64,000 nucleotides of DNA from Dryomyza anilis (taxonomy: Eukaryota > Arthropoda > Insecta > Diptera > Dryomyzidae): positions 1,178,001-1,242,000 of the forward strand of contig OX638131.1 in assembly GCA_951804985.1 (NCBI GenBank), read 5' to 3'. The position numbers were made by a program, and so were the translations under genes. The notes under the pieces are model-generated. The model was given only the letters and a program-made list of their open reading frames with translations, searched no databases and was not told where the DNA came from. Numbering within the stretch: position 1 is the first letter of the stretch; each line of letters opens with the position of its first letter. Below are positions 20,747-33,929 of the stretch, one piece after another.

Positions 20747-22829
20747 AACGTACAGCAACTGGCGACCGGTTGCTACACAACAAATTAATTTCTTCTTATG
20801 ATTTTTCACAAATGTGTGTAACCAAAGTGAATCCAATCTAAAGCCACAAGGTTTTCGAGATGTTGTGCACTTGAAGTCCCGTCGTACGCGAAATTTCGGT
20901 GATATTTTCGATTACGGTTTCTGTGTGTTTTCGACTCGTTTGCTGTGCTCGTTCTTCGTTTTGTTATCGGAAAAGTCGGGATACAGTGAGTTTCTTCGTT
21001 TTGGTAGAGCATTTCGCGTCAAACGTAGCAGCAGCCCCCCTTCGGGCGATTGTAGAGAAATCACGGCATTCGGTTTTTCATTGGGTTTTCTCGATACTTG
21101 ACGTTGCCAGCACTGATTTCCGAAGTGAGTTTTTGTTTTTGTCGTGCAGTGAAAATACAAAAAAAGGTCCTTACGTGACTACACAGGATGCAACAACAAC
21201 ACTGGAAAACGAGTTGAAAAAAAGTATGTTGTAACTGCACATTTTTCTTTGCCATTTCTGATGTAAATCAAAAGCGAAATTTACCGAGTCTGACACAGGA
21301 GCAACAACAACAGTATGAAATCCTCTCCTGGCCAGCATCGAACTACGTCGGCCAGCCGACCCGAGTTTCGTCCTGGCTGCCGTTGGCTGCTGCATGCGCT
21401 GCCGAGTGTGTATGCATCGGTGCCGTCGCGTACTTATTCGTCAGTTCCAAAACTCTGCGTTTTTCGAGTGCAATTTGGAGCCGTCTATGGCTTTATAGAC
21501 TAACCATGCGAACTACCACATATCCTCCGACAGATTCTGCATCTGATGTTACTTTGAACCTAAAAATTAAGTCCACGACATACCATCGTTGAGTGCCCTA
21601 TATTTTTGCATTTTATATTTCCCACATTTGTGTTCTTCACAGTCTGAAATGATTTTCATTTTAAGTGGCATTTCATGTAATTGCGTCTGAACCGCCATCA
21701 GCATCCGCTTCATTAAGTGCGCTGCTCTGGGTCTGATCCGCACTTCTCCATCCAGCTTCCCGCGACATCACAGCGAAAATCCGAATTAAAAACATTTTCA
21801 TGAAATTAACGCATGCAATGTGGCCTGGACTTTCCTCGGAAAATTTGTGATTTTGTTTTATTTTGTAGTACTTTTTCGAGTGTTTGCGCTACTCCTGCCT
21901 GCCCGCCCCATCATTCTTTTATTTTTATTTCACTTTCATCTGCTTTCAGTTTAATTTAAATTTAATCAACATGTTGAAGCCGCAAGAGGGCGCGCCGCAC
22001 AGCAGCACTTTAGAGCTTATTTCCGAGAGACTCGGTGCGTGTTTTAAGCAAGCATTAAATGATATTTAGCATTAGATGAACTTTTAATACGCCAAACTTT
22101 GTAAAATAAACAAAAGTTTGCCAGCACCACCACATCCGCATCTAAAGGAATTTTTTATAATATTTTCTTTTTTTTTTTTGTTTATTTTTAGAGCTCAAAA
22201 TTTTTCCGAGTTCAAAAGTTTTAGCATTTCACAAAATCGCATTATTTGGCTATTTGGGTAAATACTGAAATATGATTAATTCAAATATTATATTTGAGGA
22301 GTATTTTAGAGGAAACTGCAAATAAATAGAAGGAAATGGATCTCGCTGTAGGAAAAACAGAAAAGTATGGGTTTTTCATTTTGAAAATATAATTTACAGA
22401 TAGGCATAAAATGATAAACTATAAAATTATAAATAATTTTGTGTAATTTTGTATAAATTTTTCTAGTCGATTTCAATAAAAAAATAGCTATTTTGAAGGT
22501 CAGGCATATTAAAGACCTCAATAGACGTTTCTCATTTAATTTACACTTTACCCAATATAATCCTTAATTATTTGAAACCTCTTTTTTGTATTGTTTGCCA
22601 AGTCTTCAAAATGTATTTCGTTATACAGTCTGCTATTAAATAAGAGTATTTTTATATTGGAAAATAATCATTGACAATTTAAAATCAATTTTTTTATTAT
22701 GTAATGCCAAAAAGACCATTTTCACATGGAACAAATTGATTTTAATTTAAATTGTTTTGATAATTATAAAAATAAAAATATTAGAATATCTTTATAATCT
22801 TCTTAGAAAATTGCACATTTTTCAAAAAA
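20747..22829. other. Possible 5' leader and intron start; no ORF recognised
   Basis: 20747-21560 is GC-richer than surroundings. Possible plus-strand donors are at 20985 and 21125 (GTGAGT). Many short overlapping frames on both strands show no domain. From 22080 on the sequence becomes AT-rich. Confidence 0.3.
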
Positions 22830-23632
22830 AAAAACGAGTTGGGAAAGTTAGGTCACATGGGTAAGTTCGGTCACATGGGTCGGGCCCGACTATGGATTAC
22901 CCTACACCTATTGCGGGATATTTAATTGCATACCATAATTTTAAAGATTTTAATTAAGTATGCTGAACCTCCCCACCCTCAGAATATTATTCACACATCA
23001 GAAATTTACGTCTTATATCCCCATAAATTAAAAAATTTATATAAAAGTATAACAAACTAATAAAAAAAACAGAAACATATAATTGGGAGGACAACGTCTA
23101 TATTTAAAATTTTGAAAGGCTAATAATTCATAGATTTGATTTTAATAATTTACTGATTAAATTTCCACTATGAAAACCCGGGAAATACTGAAAAAAAAAG
23201 TGGGCGGATCACGACCATTTTTGGACCACATATTTATAGGTGAATTCTAACAATACGTTTTAAATTTTATACCTATACCTTGAATACTTTTCGAGTTATT
23301 AGTTCCGAAAGAGTTATATAAAAGTGATTTGTATGGGAGGTGGGCGTGGCCGTTGACCGATTTGGCTCATTTTCAAACTCAGTTCCTACTTTTGGTTAAA
23401 ATATAATAATACGAAATTTTATCGCATTCTGATCAGTATTTCTCAAGTTATTCTGTATTCGGACAGCAAGACAGCAAGACGGACAGACAGACAGACGGAC
23501 ATGGCTAAACGGACTCGGGTAGTGATGCTGATCAAGAATATATATACTTTTCCATACCGGACACGCCTCCTAAGGGGCGTTACAAATATGCACAAAGTTA
23601 ATATACCCTGTACCTCATAGGTGTAGGGTATA
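22830..23632 (+). repeat. 'GGACATGGCT' dispersed repeat, full-length-like
   Basis: It begins around CGAGTTGGGAAAG, has a palindrome GTCGGGCCCGAC and ACCCTACACCTAT near 22890. It then has a GACAGACAGACGGACA microsatellite at 23463-23500 and ATGGCTAAACGGACTCGGG, and ends with ATAGGTGTAGGGTATA. The two CCCTACACC/GGTGTAGGG edges are inverted. The type is widespread in flies; autonomous partner unknown. Confidence 0.6.
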
Positions 23633-26600
23633 AAAAACGAATATTGAGATTTTTCAATTCAAAATGGGAAAATTCCAAATAATTTTAAAATTTTTCATTT
23701 TAAATTAGATTCAAATTAAATTGATATATGAAAATTGAAATTCAAAAAACTACAAATAATATTAAGTTTTTTCAGTTGAATTTAATATCATTTGTAATTT
23801 TCTCAATATAAATTGATAAATTGAAATTACATTCAGATATATCTTATTTTAAAAATTAAAAGCCTCAATTACATATGAAAATATCGCAATTTCAAATTAA
23901 AAAAAACTCAAGTTATTCTGTATTTACTCAAATTCATATTTAAATTCCTTATTTCAAATTAAAAAACTCATTGTTTACTTGGATTTTATTAAATTTTAAA
24001 TGTATTGTCTCAAATTCGTTTGGAAATTCTTTATTTTTTAATGAAAAAATTATTTGGAATTTTACCTTTTTGGAATAGTGTAGAGCATTATTCAAATAAA
24101 TTTTTATTCAAATAAAAAATCTAACAAAATATTATTCTTTAGTTTTTCAATCATTATTCAAAAAAGCAATTTTCAATCATTTAATCGTTTTGAAATTACA
24201 TTCAAATGTTTTTTGTTTTAACAATTTTTTTTTAAATCAATTATTTAAAATGAAAAAATCTTAATTTTGAAGGCAATTTTGTGAATCAAGGGTTGACCAT
24301 CGTATCGAGTTCTCCTTGATCAATAACATAAGCTATTTATAATAGTAATGCATTGGGAAATTATAAATTTAAGAATTAAAATAAAACATTCCAATTTTTG
24401 GACATTCGCACACAACGCATGAAAAGTTGGATTATGAAACTACGCGATTTAATTTTTGGTTACCTCTCATACAAATTTATTTAGCTTGTATACTACAAGG
24501 CAACGGAACTGGATCTCTGGAAATATATTATAACGCAACTCAATATAATAGTCCCACAGTTTATTTGTTTTCCGAAATATACAAAACATTGGTGTAAAAC
24601 TTGAAAATTGAATTTGTTTTTGTTTTATGTGAAAATTTTATAATATTTGGTATGGACGAGGGCCTGAAACGTGTTAAAAATATTAATTCCAAATTCGTAA
24701 AAATTTAAACAATTTGAATCTGTTATGCACTTTAAATTCTTTCCAATCTAATAACAAATTTTTAAGCGGTATACAATATTCCTCACAAAATAGGCATCTA
24801 TGAGAAATTTTAAAATGAGAAGAAATATTTGTTATTAACCAATGATGTCATATTTCTTTAATTGAACTGTAATAATTTTAACACTTGCTTACAAATTGAT
24901 AACAGACTTAAACCTGGTTTAGTTAAGGAGACTAAAATTATGTTTAAACTGGGTTTAAATTTGTAATGAAAAATTTGCTTGATTGAATGGAATTTTTATT
25001 AAATACATTTCAAAAATAGAGGTGCTAAGAAATATTATAACTATTTGCAAAAGTAATACTGGAAACTTAAAAATGTTCGATTTCTGGATTTGATAATTGA
25101 CTACATTAAGAAGATTCATACTAACTACGTAAATAGTACATTTTATACATTTTATAGGATTATTTTACAAGCCACTTTTAATTTTATTTAGGGATTCTAT
25201 GTGGAAATAGCGCAAATATATTATTTTTCGATTTTTCCCAATTTTTTAATGGGATTTTTGAATTAAATTTTTGTTTTTTTTTTTTGTTCTCCTAACGAGT
25301 GCTCTCCAGTAAATCAATTTTAAAATGTTATGGAGAGCATTGTTTTCTGTTTAATCCTATTAAAATTGGTCAATAGAGCACTTATTGATTATATAATATA
25401 CAAAAAATAAAAATTTTCATATAAAAACAATAACAATTTAAAAGTATTTAAATGTATTTTGTAGTATTTAATGGGATTTACCTATTAAAATAATAATTTA
25501 TCCTATTGACTGATATTAATAGCAAAAAACTATTGATTTTATAGCTTTTATTACTGAGTGCACTTGAAAATACCAGTAACCAAACAATTTTGTAAATATA
25601 TGTGACCACCTTTTAAATAATTTTAATTTTTTAAAATTTAATATTTTAAAATTCGTCGGGTATTTTTCAGTAATACAAAATTATAGCACTTACTGTTCAG
25701 AATTTTTTCTCATATTGTTGTGTAATCCATAGTTTAAGCAAAGCCATAAATAAGAACATCCGTGTAAAGTTACGCGTAAATTTAAATATTTTACAAAACA
25801 TAAATTTGTGCTTTTGAATTGAAACCCAAATTTATTGAAATTATCATTTTGCAATTTTCCATAAATAATACTTTGAAATAGCACTAAAACAAATTTCGAC
25901 AATGGCCTATTAAACTCCATTTATTATTAACGTTATTAGCTACTACATATTACGTTTTTATGCAAAACCGTTCAAGTTTTGTCAGTTTATGAACCAGATT
26001 GTTTCCATGTGCAGCCTTCTGCTGCCACGACAAACACCCTTGTATACGTTTCCTGCCCCAGTAACGATTAAAATGCTAATTATTGTCAAAATATGGTGAC
26101 TCCTTCCTTTCAAAGTGGCTGCATGCAAATTTCACAAGTAGCTCAGTCGCTGTCAAGCCGCCTCCGTGCCCTGCGATTCATTTGAAATTCATTGAAATTC
26201 CCTCGAAGCTCGAAGGCGGCAACAGCAGCAATAGCAATAGCAACACAGACACAACAACAGCAACATCAACATCTAAGCGTGTCTTACAACAATTTGTTTG
26301 AGGGCTCAGAACGATGTCAGCGACAAATGTCAGGATGAAAGCGACGGCAGACGGTGACGGTGGTGGCTCCTTCACGGCATGAAGCGGCACCATTCTGTGC
26401 CAGCGGAAGTCGCGACTTCCTGACTAACGGTTCAAGTGCCGTGGCTCGGTGTAGAGCAAAGCAGCTGTAGGTCATGTTTTCGTTGCTTATTTCGGTGGCA
26501 GCAACAAAAACTGCAACCGAATAAAATTCGTTAACGTGGCTTAATTTGGTTGAAGCACGCGGGGGGTAAATATTTGGCGGGCAGCAGTCGGAGTTGCCAT

Positions 26601-28223
26601 CGCGCTTGGTTGGTTTGTTGCTTGGTTAGTTGGGTTGTTTGGTGCGCTGCTTCACACCGCAGTTCGTCGCGTACGGCTTCGAACCGCAAATGCATCCTAC
26701 ATCCTACGAGTCCTTTGCAGCCTCTGCTCGCTCAAGTGTTTATGTGAGTGAGTGCGACATTCGGTCCACTTGGCGGCTGCAGCGGGCGCTCGAAACCGCA
26801 AGAAAAGCGTCGGGAACAGACCAGCTTTGGCTGCAGTTGCTGCTGTTTCTGCTGTTCGGGAAGTTTTTACTCCTTGTTGCTGCTGTGGCACAGAAATGTT
26901 GCTTGCATCAATGTGTGTGGGCGTTCAGGCGTGTACATGTGTGAATATGTGTGTGTGAGTGTGTTTTAAGTACCCTGAGAACTTTTTCCATTATTTCACA
27001 AGTGCCTTTGAGTTATTGTTGCTGGTCTGGGCTTTTTGCAACTCGTACTAATAATGACTTGAGTCGTTTTACAGCGTTACCAGAGAATGAAAAAAATTAC
27101 ACTCGATGCTAGGTTTTGCGAAAAATAAAATATCTGGATTATGGAACACCCATAAAAAATAGTGTCATTAGGTCACAAGAATTGAGTATTTTTTAGTACT
27201 TTTGAACGATATCGCATAATATATTCGAATTCTTATAATATCAACTTCTGCCTCGATGAATTCAAGTTTTAACGCAGTCCTGCTATCAACCCCATAATCA
27301 AAAATTAATTCCGGAACATTGTGTGCTAATCGGGCTCAGTACTGAATTCGATTCCAAAATCTTAAAACTTTATAATTTTTAAGATTGTACAAAGGTACTT
27401 AAAAAATCCAATTCAAAAATTCGTCAACATTTCCCAATGTAAGTTGTACGGATTTTTGTGTCAGGCTTTTGAATTCTTGTCTTTTTCATATATATCTCAA
27501 CAGTATAAATTATAACTAAACTTAGGTATAAATTTAGAAACTTAGACCTCAGTTTAGAAAATAATTCAAATTTTTCCGGCATATCTAATAACCACTTTCT
27601 GTATATCGAAACGAACGACGAAACAAAAATTTGCTGTCAAAATCTTGTTACTCAAATTTTGATTTCATGTTATTTGACTTTTAAAACTTTGAAATTTATT
27701 TAAATTCATATGTTTTCGGAGCAATATATGTTGAAAAATGCGTTTTAATGTCAGGTTTGGTCCATTTGCATCAATTTCTATGCTGAAAACTCTTTGCTAA
27801 TGTTCGAAACTATATAATTTTAAATTGGTAGGTATTAATTAAAACGTTGGACTGGGAAATTTGAAATAAAATAAAAGTATATGAAGAATAAGAATCAAAT
27901 ATTCTGTTTTTAACTTCTACTTTCCAATTACATCAAAATAGAAATCCAAATATGACATGTCCATATATTTATTCATCATTTTTATTTAAAAACAATTCCA
28001 TATTTCAACTGTTTTATAAAACCCTAAGTGAGAATTTAGCATTTTAAACCTGTGCCATAAAAATGATACCTGTATACTAAGTCCCATCCCGATAATTTGA
28101 TGTTGTTGACGCTATCGGGCAACAAGAATTTTCAGTACCATATGCAAATTTTTCAACTATTATTTAATTATCTTTGACCCACCAACTTTCTCCAAGTTCT
28201 AACCTTTCTTTATTTGTCCATTA
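23633..28223. other. AT-rich DNA with one GC-richer island
   Basis: 23640-25900 is very AT-rich. A TGCTCTCCA/TGGAGAGCA inverted repeat sits at about 25300-25340. 26080-26960 is GC-richer with CAA/CAG/CTG runs and short frames on both strands, of the kind seen in fly regulatory DNA. Nothing coding is supported. Confidence 0.4.
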
Positions 28224-28420
28224 CGCAGAAAAAAAAACTTCAATATGATTAATTTATTCATAAATATTATGAATTTTTTCACCAATTACCAGATTCATCA
28301 TATTGATACCACCGTTCATTAAATGACATATTAATGAATGCATTCATCCTATTAATATAATAAATCTGTTTGTTCGTTTGTACGTTTGTTCGTTTGTACG
28401 TTTGTACGTTTGTACGTTTG

Positions 28421-29250
28421 TTCCGCTTCTTCGTCTGAACGGCTGATCCGATTTCCATGAAATTTTTACCACAGATGCGGTATGGTCTGGAAGGAATGAT
28501 AGGCTATATATGGGCGGGATTGGACAAAGAGGCGTGGCACCTCCCATACAACCTAAACTTTCAATGCGATATAACTCGGCACTTTCACCACCTACGAACA
28601 TGAAACAAAAAACTCAAATACAAAAAAAAAATTAAAAACAAAAAAGCAAAAGCACAAAACAAAACAAAAGCAAAAATACAAAAACAAAAGCAATCACGTT
28701 TGTTCCGCTTCTCCGTCTAAACGGCTGATCCGATTTTCTTGAAATTTTTACCACAGATGCGGTATGGTCTGGAAGGAATGATAGGCTATATATGGGCGGG
28801 ATTGGACAAAGAGGCGTGGCACCTCCCATGCAACCTAAACACGATATAACTCGGCACTTTCACCAGCTACGAACATGAAACCAAAAACTCAAATACAAAA
28901 AAAAATTAAAAGGAAAAAAGCAAAAGCACAAAACAAAACAAAAGCAAAAATACAAAAACAAAAGCAATCACTTTTGTTCCGCTTCTCCGTCTAAACGGCT
29001 GATCCGATTGTCTTGAAATTTTTACCACAGATGCGGTATGGTCTGGAAGGAATGATAGGCTATATATGGGCGGGATTGGACAAAGAGGCGTGGCACCTCC
29101 CATGCAACCTAAACACGATATAACTCGGCACTTTCACCAGCTACGAACATGAAACAAAAAACTCAAATACAAAAAAAAAATTTAAAAACAATAAAGCAAA
29201 AGCACAACACAAAACAAAACAAAAGCAAAAATACAAAAACAAAACCAATC
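28421..29250 (+). repeat. Three ~275-bp tandem repeats inside the Helitron
   Basis: Units start at TTCCGCTTCT (28421), 28703 and 28977, steps 282 and 274. Each includes CGGCTGATCCGATT, ATGGGCGGGATTGGAC and an A-rich, AAAACA-rich end. The CTGATCCGATT/GAAATTTTTACCACAGATG module resembles the 5' region of other insect Helitrons by memory. Confidence 0.85.
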
Positions 29251-29311
29251 ACATAAAACCACAATCCAAACTAAATGAATACCAAAAAAATGAAAGAAAA
29301 AGAAAAACAAA

Positions 29312-30740
29312 CTCACCACACTAAAACTAACCAAACTAAAACTCACCATACTAAAATTCACCCTTAAATTAACCACATTAAAACCCACCACACTATAATT
29401 CACCACACTAAAACTCACCACACCAAAATTCACCACACTAAAACTCACCACACTAAAACTCACCACACTAAAACTCACCACACAAAAACTCACCACACTA
29501 AAACTCACCACACAAAAACTCACCACACTAAAACTCACCACACTAAAACTCACTACACTTAAACTCACCACACTAAAACTCACCACGCTAAAACTCACCA
29601 CACTTAAACTCACCTCACAAAAATTCAACACACTAAAACTCACCACACCAAAACTCACCACACTAAAACTCACCACACTAAAACTCACCACACTAAAACT
29701 CACCACACAGAATCTCACCACACTAAAACTCACCACACTAAAACTCACCACACTAAAACTCACCACACTAAAACTCACCACACTTAAACTCACCACACTA
29801 AAACTCACCACACTTAAACTCACCACACAAAAATTTAACACACTAAAATTCACCACACTAAAACCCACCACACTAAAATTTCACCACACTTAAACTCACC
29901 ACACTAAAATTCACCACACTAAAACTCACCACACTAAAATTTCACCACACTAAAACTCACCACACTAAAACTCACCACACAAAACCTCACCACACTAAAA
30001 CTCACCACACTAAAACTCACCACACAAAAACTCACCACACTAAAACTCACCACACTTAAACTCATCTCACAAAAATTCAACACACTAAAACTCACCACAC
30101 CAAAAATTCAACACACTAAAATTCACCACACTTAAACTCACCACACTAAAATTTCACCACACTAAAACTCACCACACTAAAACTCACTACACTAAAATTT
30201 CACCACATTAAAATTCACCACTTTTAAACTCACCACATTAAAACTCACTACACTCAAATTTCGATACACTGAAACTCACCACACTAAAACTCACCGCACT
30301 AAAATTCACCACACTAAAACCCACCACACTATAATTAACCACACTAAAACTCACCACCCTAAAATTCACTACACTAAAACTCACCACAATAAAATTCATC
30401 ACATTAAAATTCATCACACTAAAACTCACCGCAATAAAAATCACCACACTAAAACTCGCTACACTAAAACACGCCACAATAAAACACGCCACATTAAAAT
30501 TCACCACACTAAAACCCACCACACTATAATTGACCACACTAAAACTCACCACACTTAAAAACACCACACTTAAACTCACCACACTCAAATTCACCACACT
30601 GAAACTCACCACACTAAAACTCACCACACTAAAACTCACCACACCAAAACTAACCACAATTAAACTCACCACTCCAAAATTCACCACATCTAAACTCACC
30701 ACACCGAAACTTACTACATTAAAACTCACCACACTAAAAC
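29312..30740 (+). repeat. 15-bp minisatellite (CTCACCACACTAAAA)n
   Basis: About 95 units with scattered changes. It explains the long minus-strand frames of repeated FSVVS pentapeptides. Confidence 0.95.
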
Positions 30741-30900
30741 TTCTACTGGGAAAAACTCTACGGGGAAGAATTCTACGGGAAAGAATTCTACCGGGAACAA
30801 TTCTACCGGGATGAATTCTACGTTGAGAATTCTACGGGAAAGCGTTCTATGTGGGTTTTCCGGGAAGATTTCTACTGGGAATAATTCTGCGGAGAAGCGC
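30741..30900 (+). repeat. Second short minisatellite (GAATTCTACGGGAAA-like)
   Basis: About ten degenerate units of AATTCTACSGGRA follow the first minisatellite without a gap and lead into the conserved 3' tail. Confidence 0.75.
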
Positions 30901-31813
30901 AATCTGAGAAAAAATTGTCTTTGAGAAAAGTTGTTTTGGCGGAGAATTATTTGGTTACCACATTTATAAAACCAATAAAAAAATTTCAACAGCTAAGCAC
31001 GAGCCCCTCATATAAAAAATAAAATGTTTTTTATATTAATAAAATTGCTCCATATCTTTGAATTCAGAAAATCTTGGCACGAGTCGTGCACGGGTCCAGC
31101 TAGTTATATATATATGAACAAAATATTCAATACAATGAATTTGAATTGTCATATAGATGAATTTGTTCATAATATTTAAAAAAAAAAAAAAAAAAAATTT
31201 TTAAAAAATATTTCGAAAAAAAGTGTTGTAAAAATATTATTTAAAAAAATTATCCGAAAAAAAAAATTTTCGGAAAAAAATTTCGAAAAAAAAAAACTTA
31301 AAAAATAAATTTCAAAAAAAAAAATATTTTCAAAAAAAAAATCGAAAAAAAAACATTTTTTTTTTGAAATTTTTTTTTTTTTTATATATATTTTTTTATT
31401 AATAAATATAAATATATTATAAAACATTTTACTAATTTGTGCATGTCGAGCAAGCATTATATAAGAAATTACACACAAGAACTACTCGAGAACTGAGAAG
31501 TACGGCAAAAAATGAAGGAAAAAAAAATATTTTGATAGAAATTTGGTTTAATGAACAGCGTTCTCCAATATGAAGAACATATATGTTGTATTTTATATTT
31601 TGGTTCATGAATATGATGAAACGTATTCTTCACATACAGTTCATCATATTGACGAACACTTTTTCGACAGTTACCAAGCGTTCTTCATATTTATGATAGC
31701 ATTCATAACATTTATGGCGTTAGTCATTAATATTATGATTGGTTCTTCAATACAATGAATCATGTATTGAAGAAAGGAATTCATCAATATGATGTACATT
31801 TTTTTTCTGCGTA

Positions 31814-33929
31814 AAAATCAATGTACCTCTCAACTGACTCCAGCAAGAATTTTTCTAATAGTACTCCATTTTTGGATATTATTCTACACAGAGTTTTGGG
31901 CCTTAAAAATCAAATAATTATTTAAATTAACAGACATTTTTGTAAAAATTTAAAATGAAGATATCATAAATATTTAGGAATGGATAGAGGCTTGAAGTTA
32001 ACTTTTTGTTTGTTTCCAAGAATGCTACTTTTAATCCTAGTCTAAAATCTCAGTTTTTCCAAAAATTGTCAGTCCTTGTTCTTCCCATTTATAACCATTA
32101 AATGCAACTCATTTCACAGCTACACTTTTTACCGCCTTAAACGCATCAAAACATCTAAAAACTATGCGAAAATAGTCGGAAATCTCTGTCTAAATATAGC
32201 AAACTTTCATCAAGTTTCCGTTCTGCTGCGCACCACCGGGTCTCACCAAACGAAAAACCAAATGTGAATTATTGACAAGAAATGTGTGGAGATGTGCGTC
32301 CATGTGTGTGCGTGCGATTGTATTTAATTTGGCAACATCGAGCAGCAACAACGACAAACAAAGTTGCAGCTTCTCGGGCAAGTTTGCCGTTCGTTCTTCA
32401 GCAGCTTTAATTCAGCTGCAGCAGCAGTGACATTGATAAATGAAGCTCAACGAAAAGTTTAATAAAAAAGAGACATCGACATCGAGAAAGGCGAACGAAA
32501 GAGACAGACGCGGCAATGCTGTTGCACATGCAGCCAAAAACAGCAACACCAATGACAGAGTAATAGATGCAGCACGGATGGAAGCGACGGCTGTGAAACC
32601 AACGCAAGACAGTTCTTTGTCTGCAACGACCGAACGTTGTCCTTGCCGAGAACATTTTGCAACTGTTGGAAATGACTTCAATTCCAGCAATAGTTGTCGT
32701 TGATGCTGCCGTTGTTGCCGTTTGTATTGTCATTGTTGCAATCGCCATTTTCCAGTGCTACCAACAGACACATTTTGCAACCTACTGCGTCGGATCATCA
32801 CCACCCTACCCCGCATAGGAATCTCTATTATTAGCGGCGACTGTAGCACATTTCGCCACAGTTGCAGACGCAGCCAGCGAAGACATGCGGGAATTTCTCA
32901 ATTTCAGAGACTCATTTAATAAGTTATTGTGTCTGTGCAACGGACAGCTCAGCAAGGGTCGTCGGGGACTGCACCGAGTGCACTCCGAGTGGCCTCCATC
33001 GTTGGGGTGGTGTGAGGTCTGTGTAGTGGGTTCAATTTCTGCACGAGACATAGTTTTATGTAGGAGATACGAGTTACACTGTCAATAACACGATGAAAAT
33101 TTAAATAATATTATTTTGAATTTATACCAAATTTTTCACAGTGTAGTATATCCTGATATTTATATATATAAACCACCACACACATTCGCACACTCGAACA
33201 TGTGTCGACAAAAAGCCGCAAGCAGTCGAGTTTTAATATCGCACAAGATAATATTTTGCAACACTCGGAAACATTTTCTTCACTCGGTCCGGAGGCTCCA
33301 TCCATTCGAGCGCCCCGCACCGCCCTCGCCGCACAAGCCACATGAAATTGCAAGGACGTGGTAGCAGCTGCAGGATTCAGCGTCAGTGTCCTCGTGAGCA
33401 GCAACAAAAAAAAAGGAAGAACAAACCTTGTGGCAGCCCATGAGAAACTTCCAAACTCCGAACTCACAGAGCTTTGCTGGTGCGCAACATGGCGAGGAAT
33501 GTGGCGAGGATGGTTGCATCTCATATATTCTGGTGTTGCTGGTGACACTGCACATGGAGCGCAGTGGAGCGAATATCGCACAAATGGGCAAAGAGTGCTG
33601 TAAAAACAGCGATGCAACAGCAAAATGTTATTTGCAATTTTTAAGAACTAAAACTTTATTACAATCAGTAAACATTTTAGACAAAACTAATTGGGGCTTA
33701 TACGGCGAATGAAATTCAATAAAATAACCACAAACTCTTAAAAATTCCAAAAAATATATATTTTTATTTAAAAAAAAAATATTTATTTTGTATAATCTAT
33801 ATATTATTTGCTATTATGGTTAAGTTCTATTGGTGCGTTTAGAAGAAATAGCATAACATTTAGAACATCACATTGGATGTTATCATACGAACCGTTACGG
33901 ATACGAATAATCCTTATTTTCTAAAATAA
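31814..33929. other. Unassigned DNA with GC-richer island
   Basis: 32400-33620 is GC-richer, with CAG/CTG-rich parts and many overlapping short frames on both strands, up to 170 codons (33111-33623, minus). None shows a recognisable domain. Confidence 0.4.

Larger units (their letters stand above)
28347..31103 (+). mobile_element. Non-autonomous Helitron, 2,757 bp
   Basis: TC at 28347 follows A (28346). The 3' end has a GCACG-AGT-CGTGC hairpin and CTAG (31100-31103) before T, as expected for A|T insertion. The relative at 34849-35340 has the uninterrupted site (CATTCATAATATATATGAAC), which proves both borders. The interior is three ~275-bp repeats, a 15-bp minisatellite and a further short minisatellite. 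No Rep/helicase coding is seen, so it depends on another element. Confidence 0.85.
28224..31811. mobile_element. TIR element (CGCAGAAAAAAA ends) hosting a Helitron
   Basis: CGCAGAAAAAAAA starts at 28224 and its complement TTTTTTTTCTGCG ends at 31811. TA lies outside both ends (28222-28223, 31812-31813). The interior has many tandem-like ATTCATCATATTGAT and TTCGAAAAAAAA stretches. Without the Helitron it would be about 830 bp. A TA duplication suggests Tc1/mariner-type transposition. No transposase frame. A partial relative lies at 34849-35340. Confidence 0.65.

Noticed and set aside
29182..30814. Frames of 229, 164 and 94 codons
   Set aside because: They translate the 15-bp CTCACCACACTAAAA minisatellite (FSVVS or KLTTL repeats) in the Helitron.
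33111..33623. 170-codon minus frame and overlapping plus frames
   Set aside because: Frames are open on both strands over the same GC-richer island and contain no recognisable domain.
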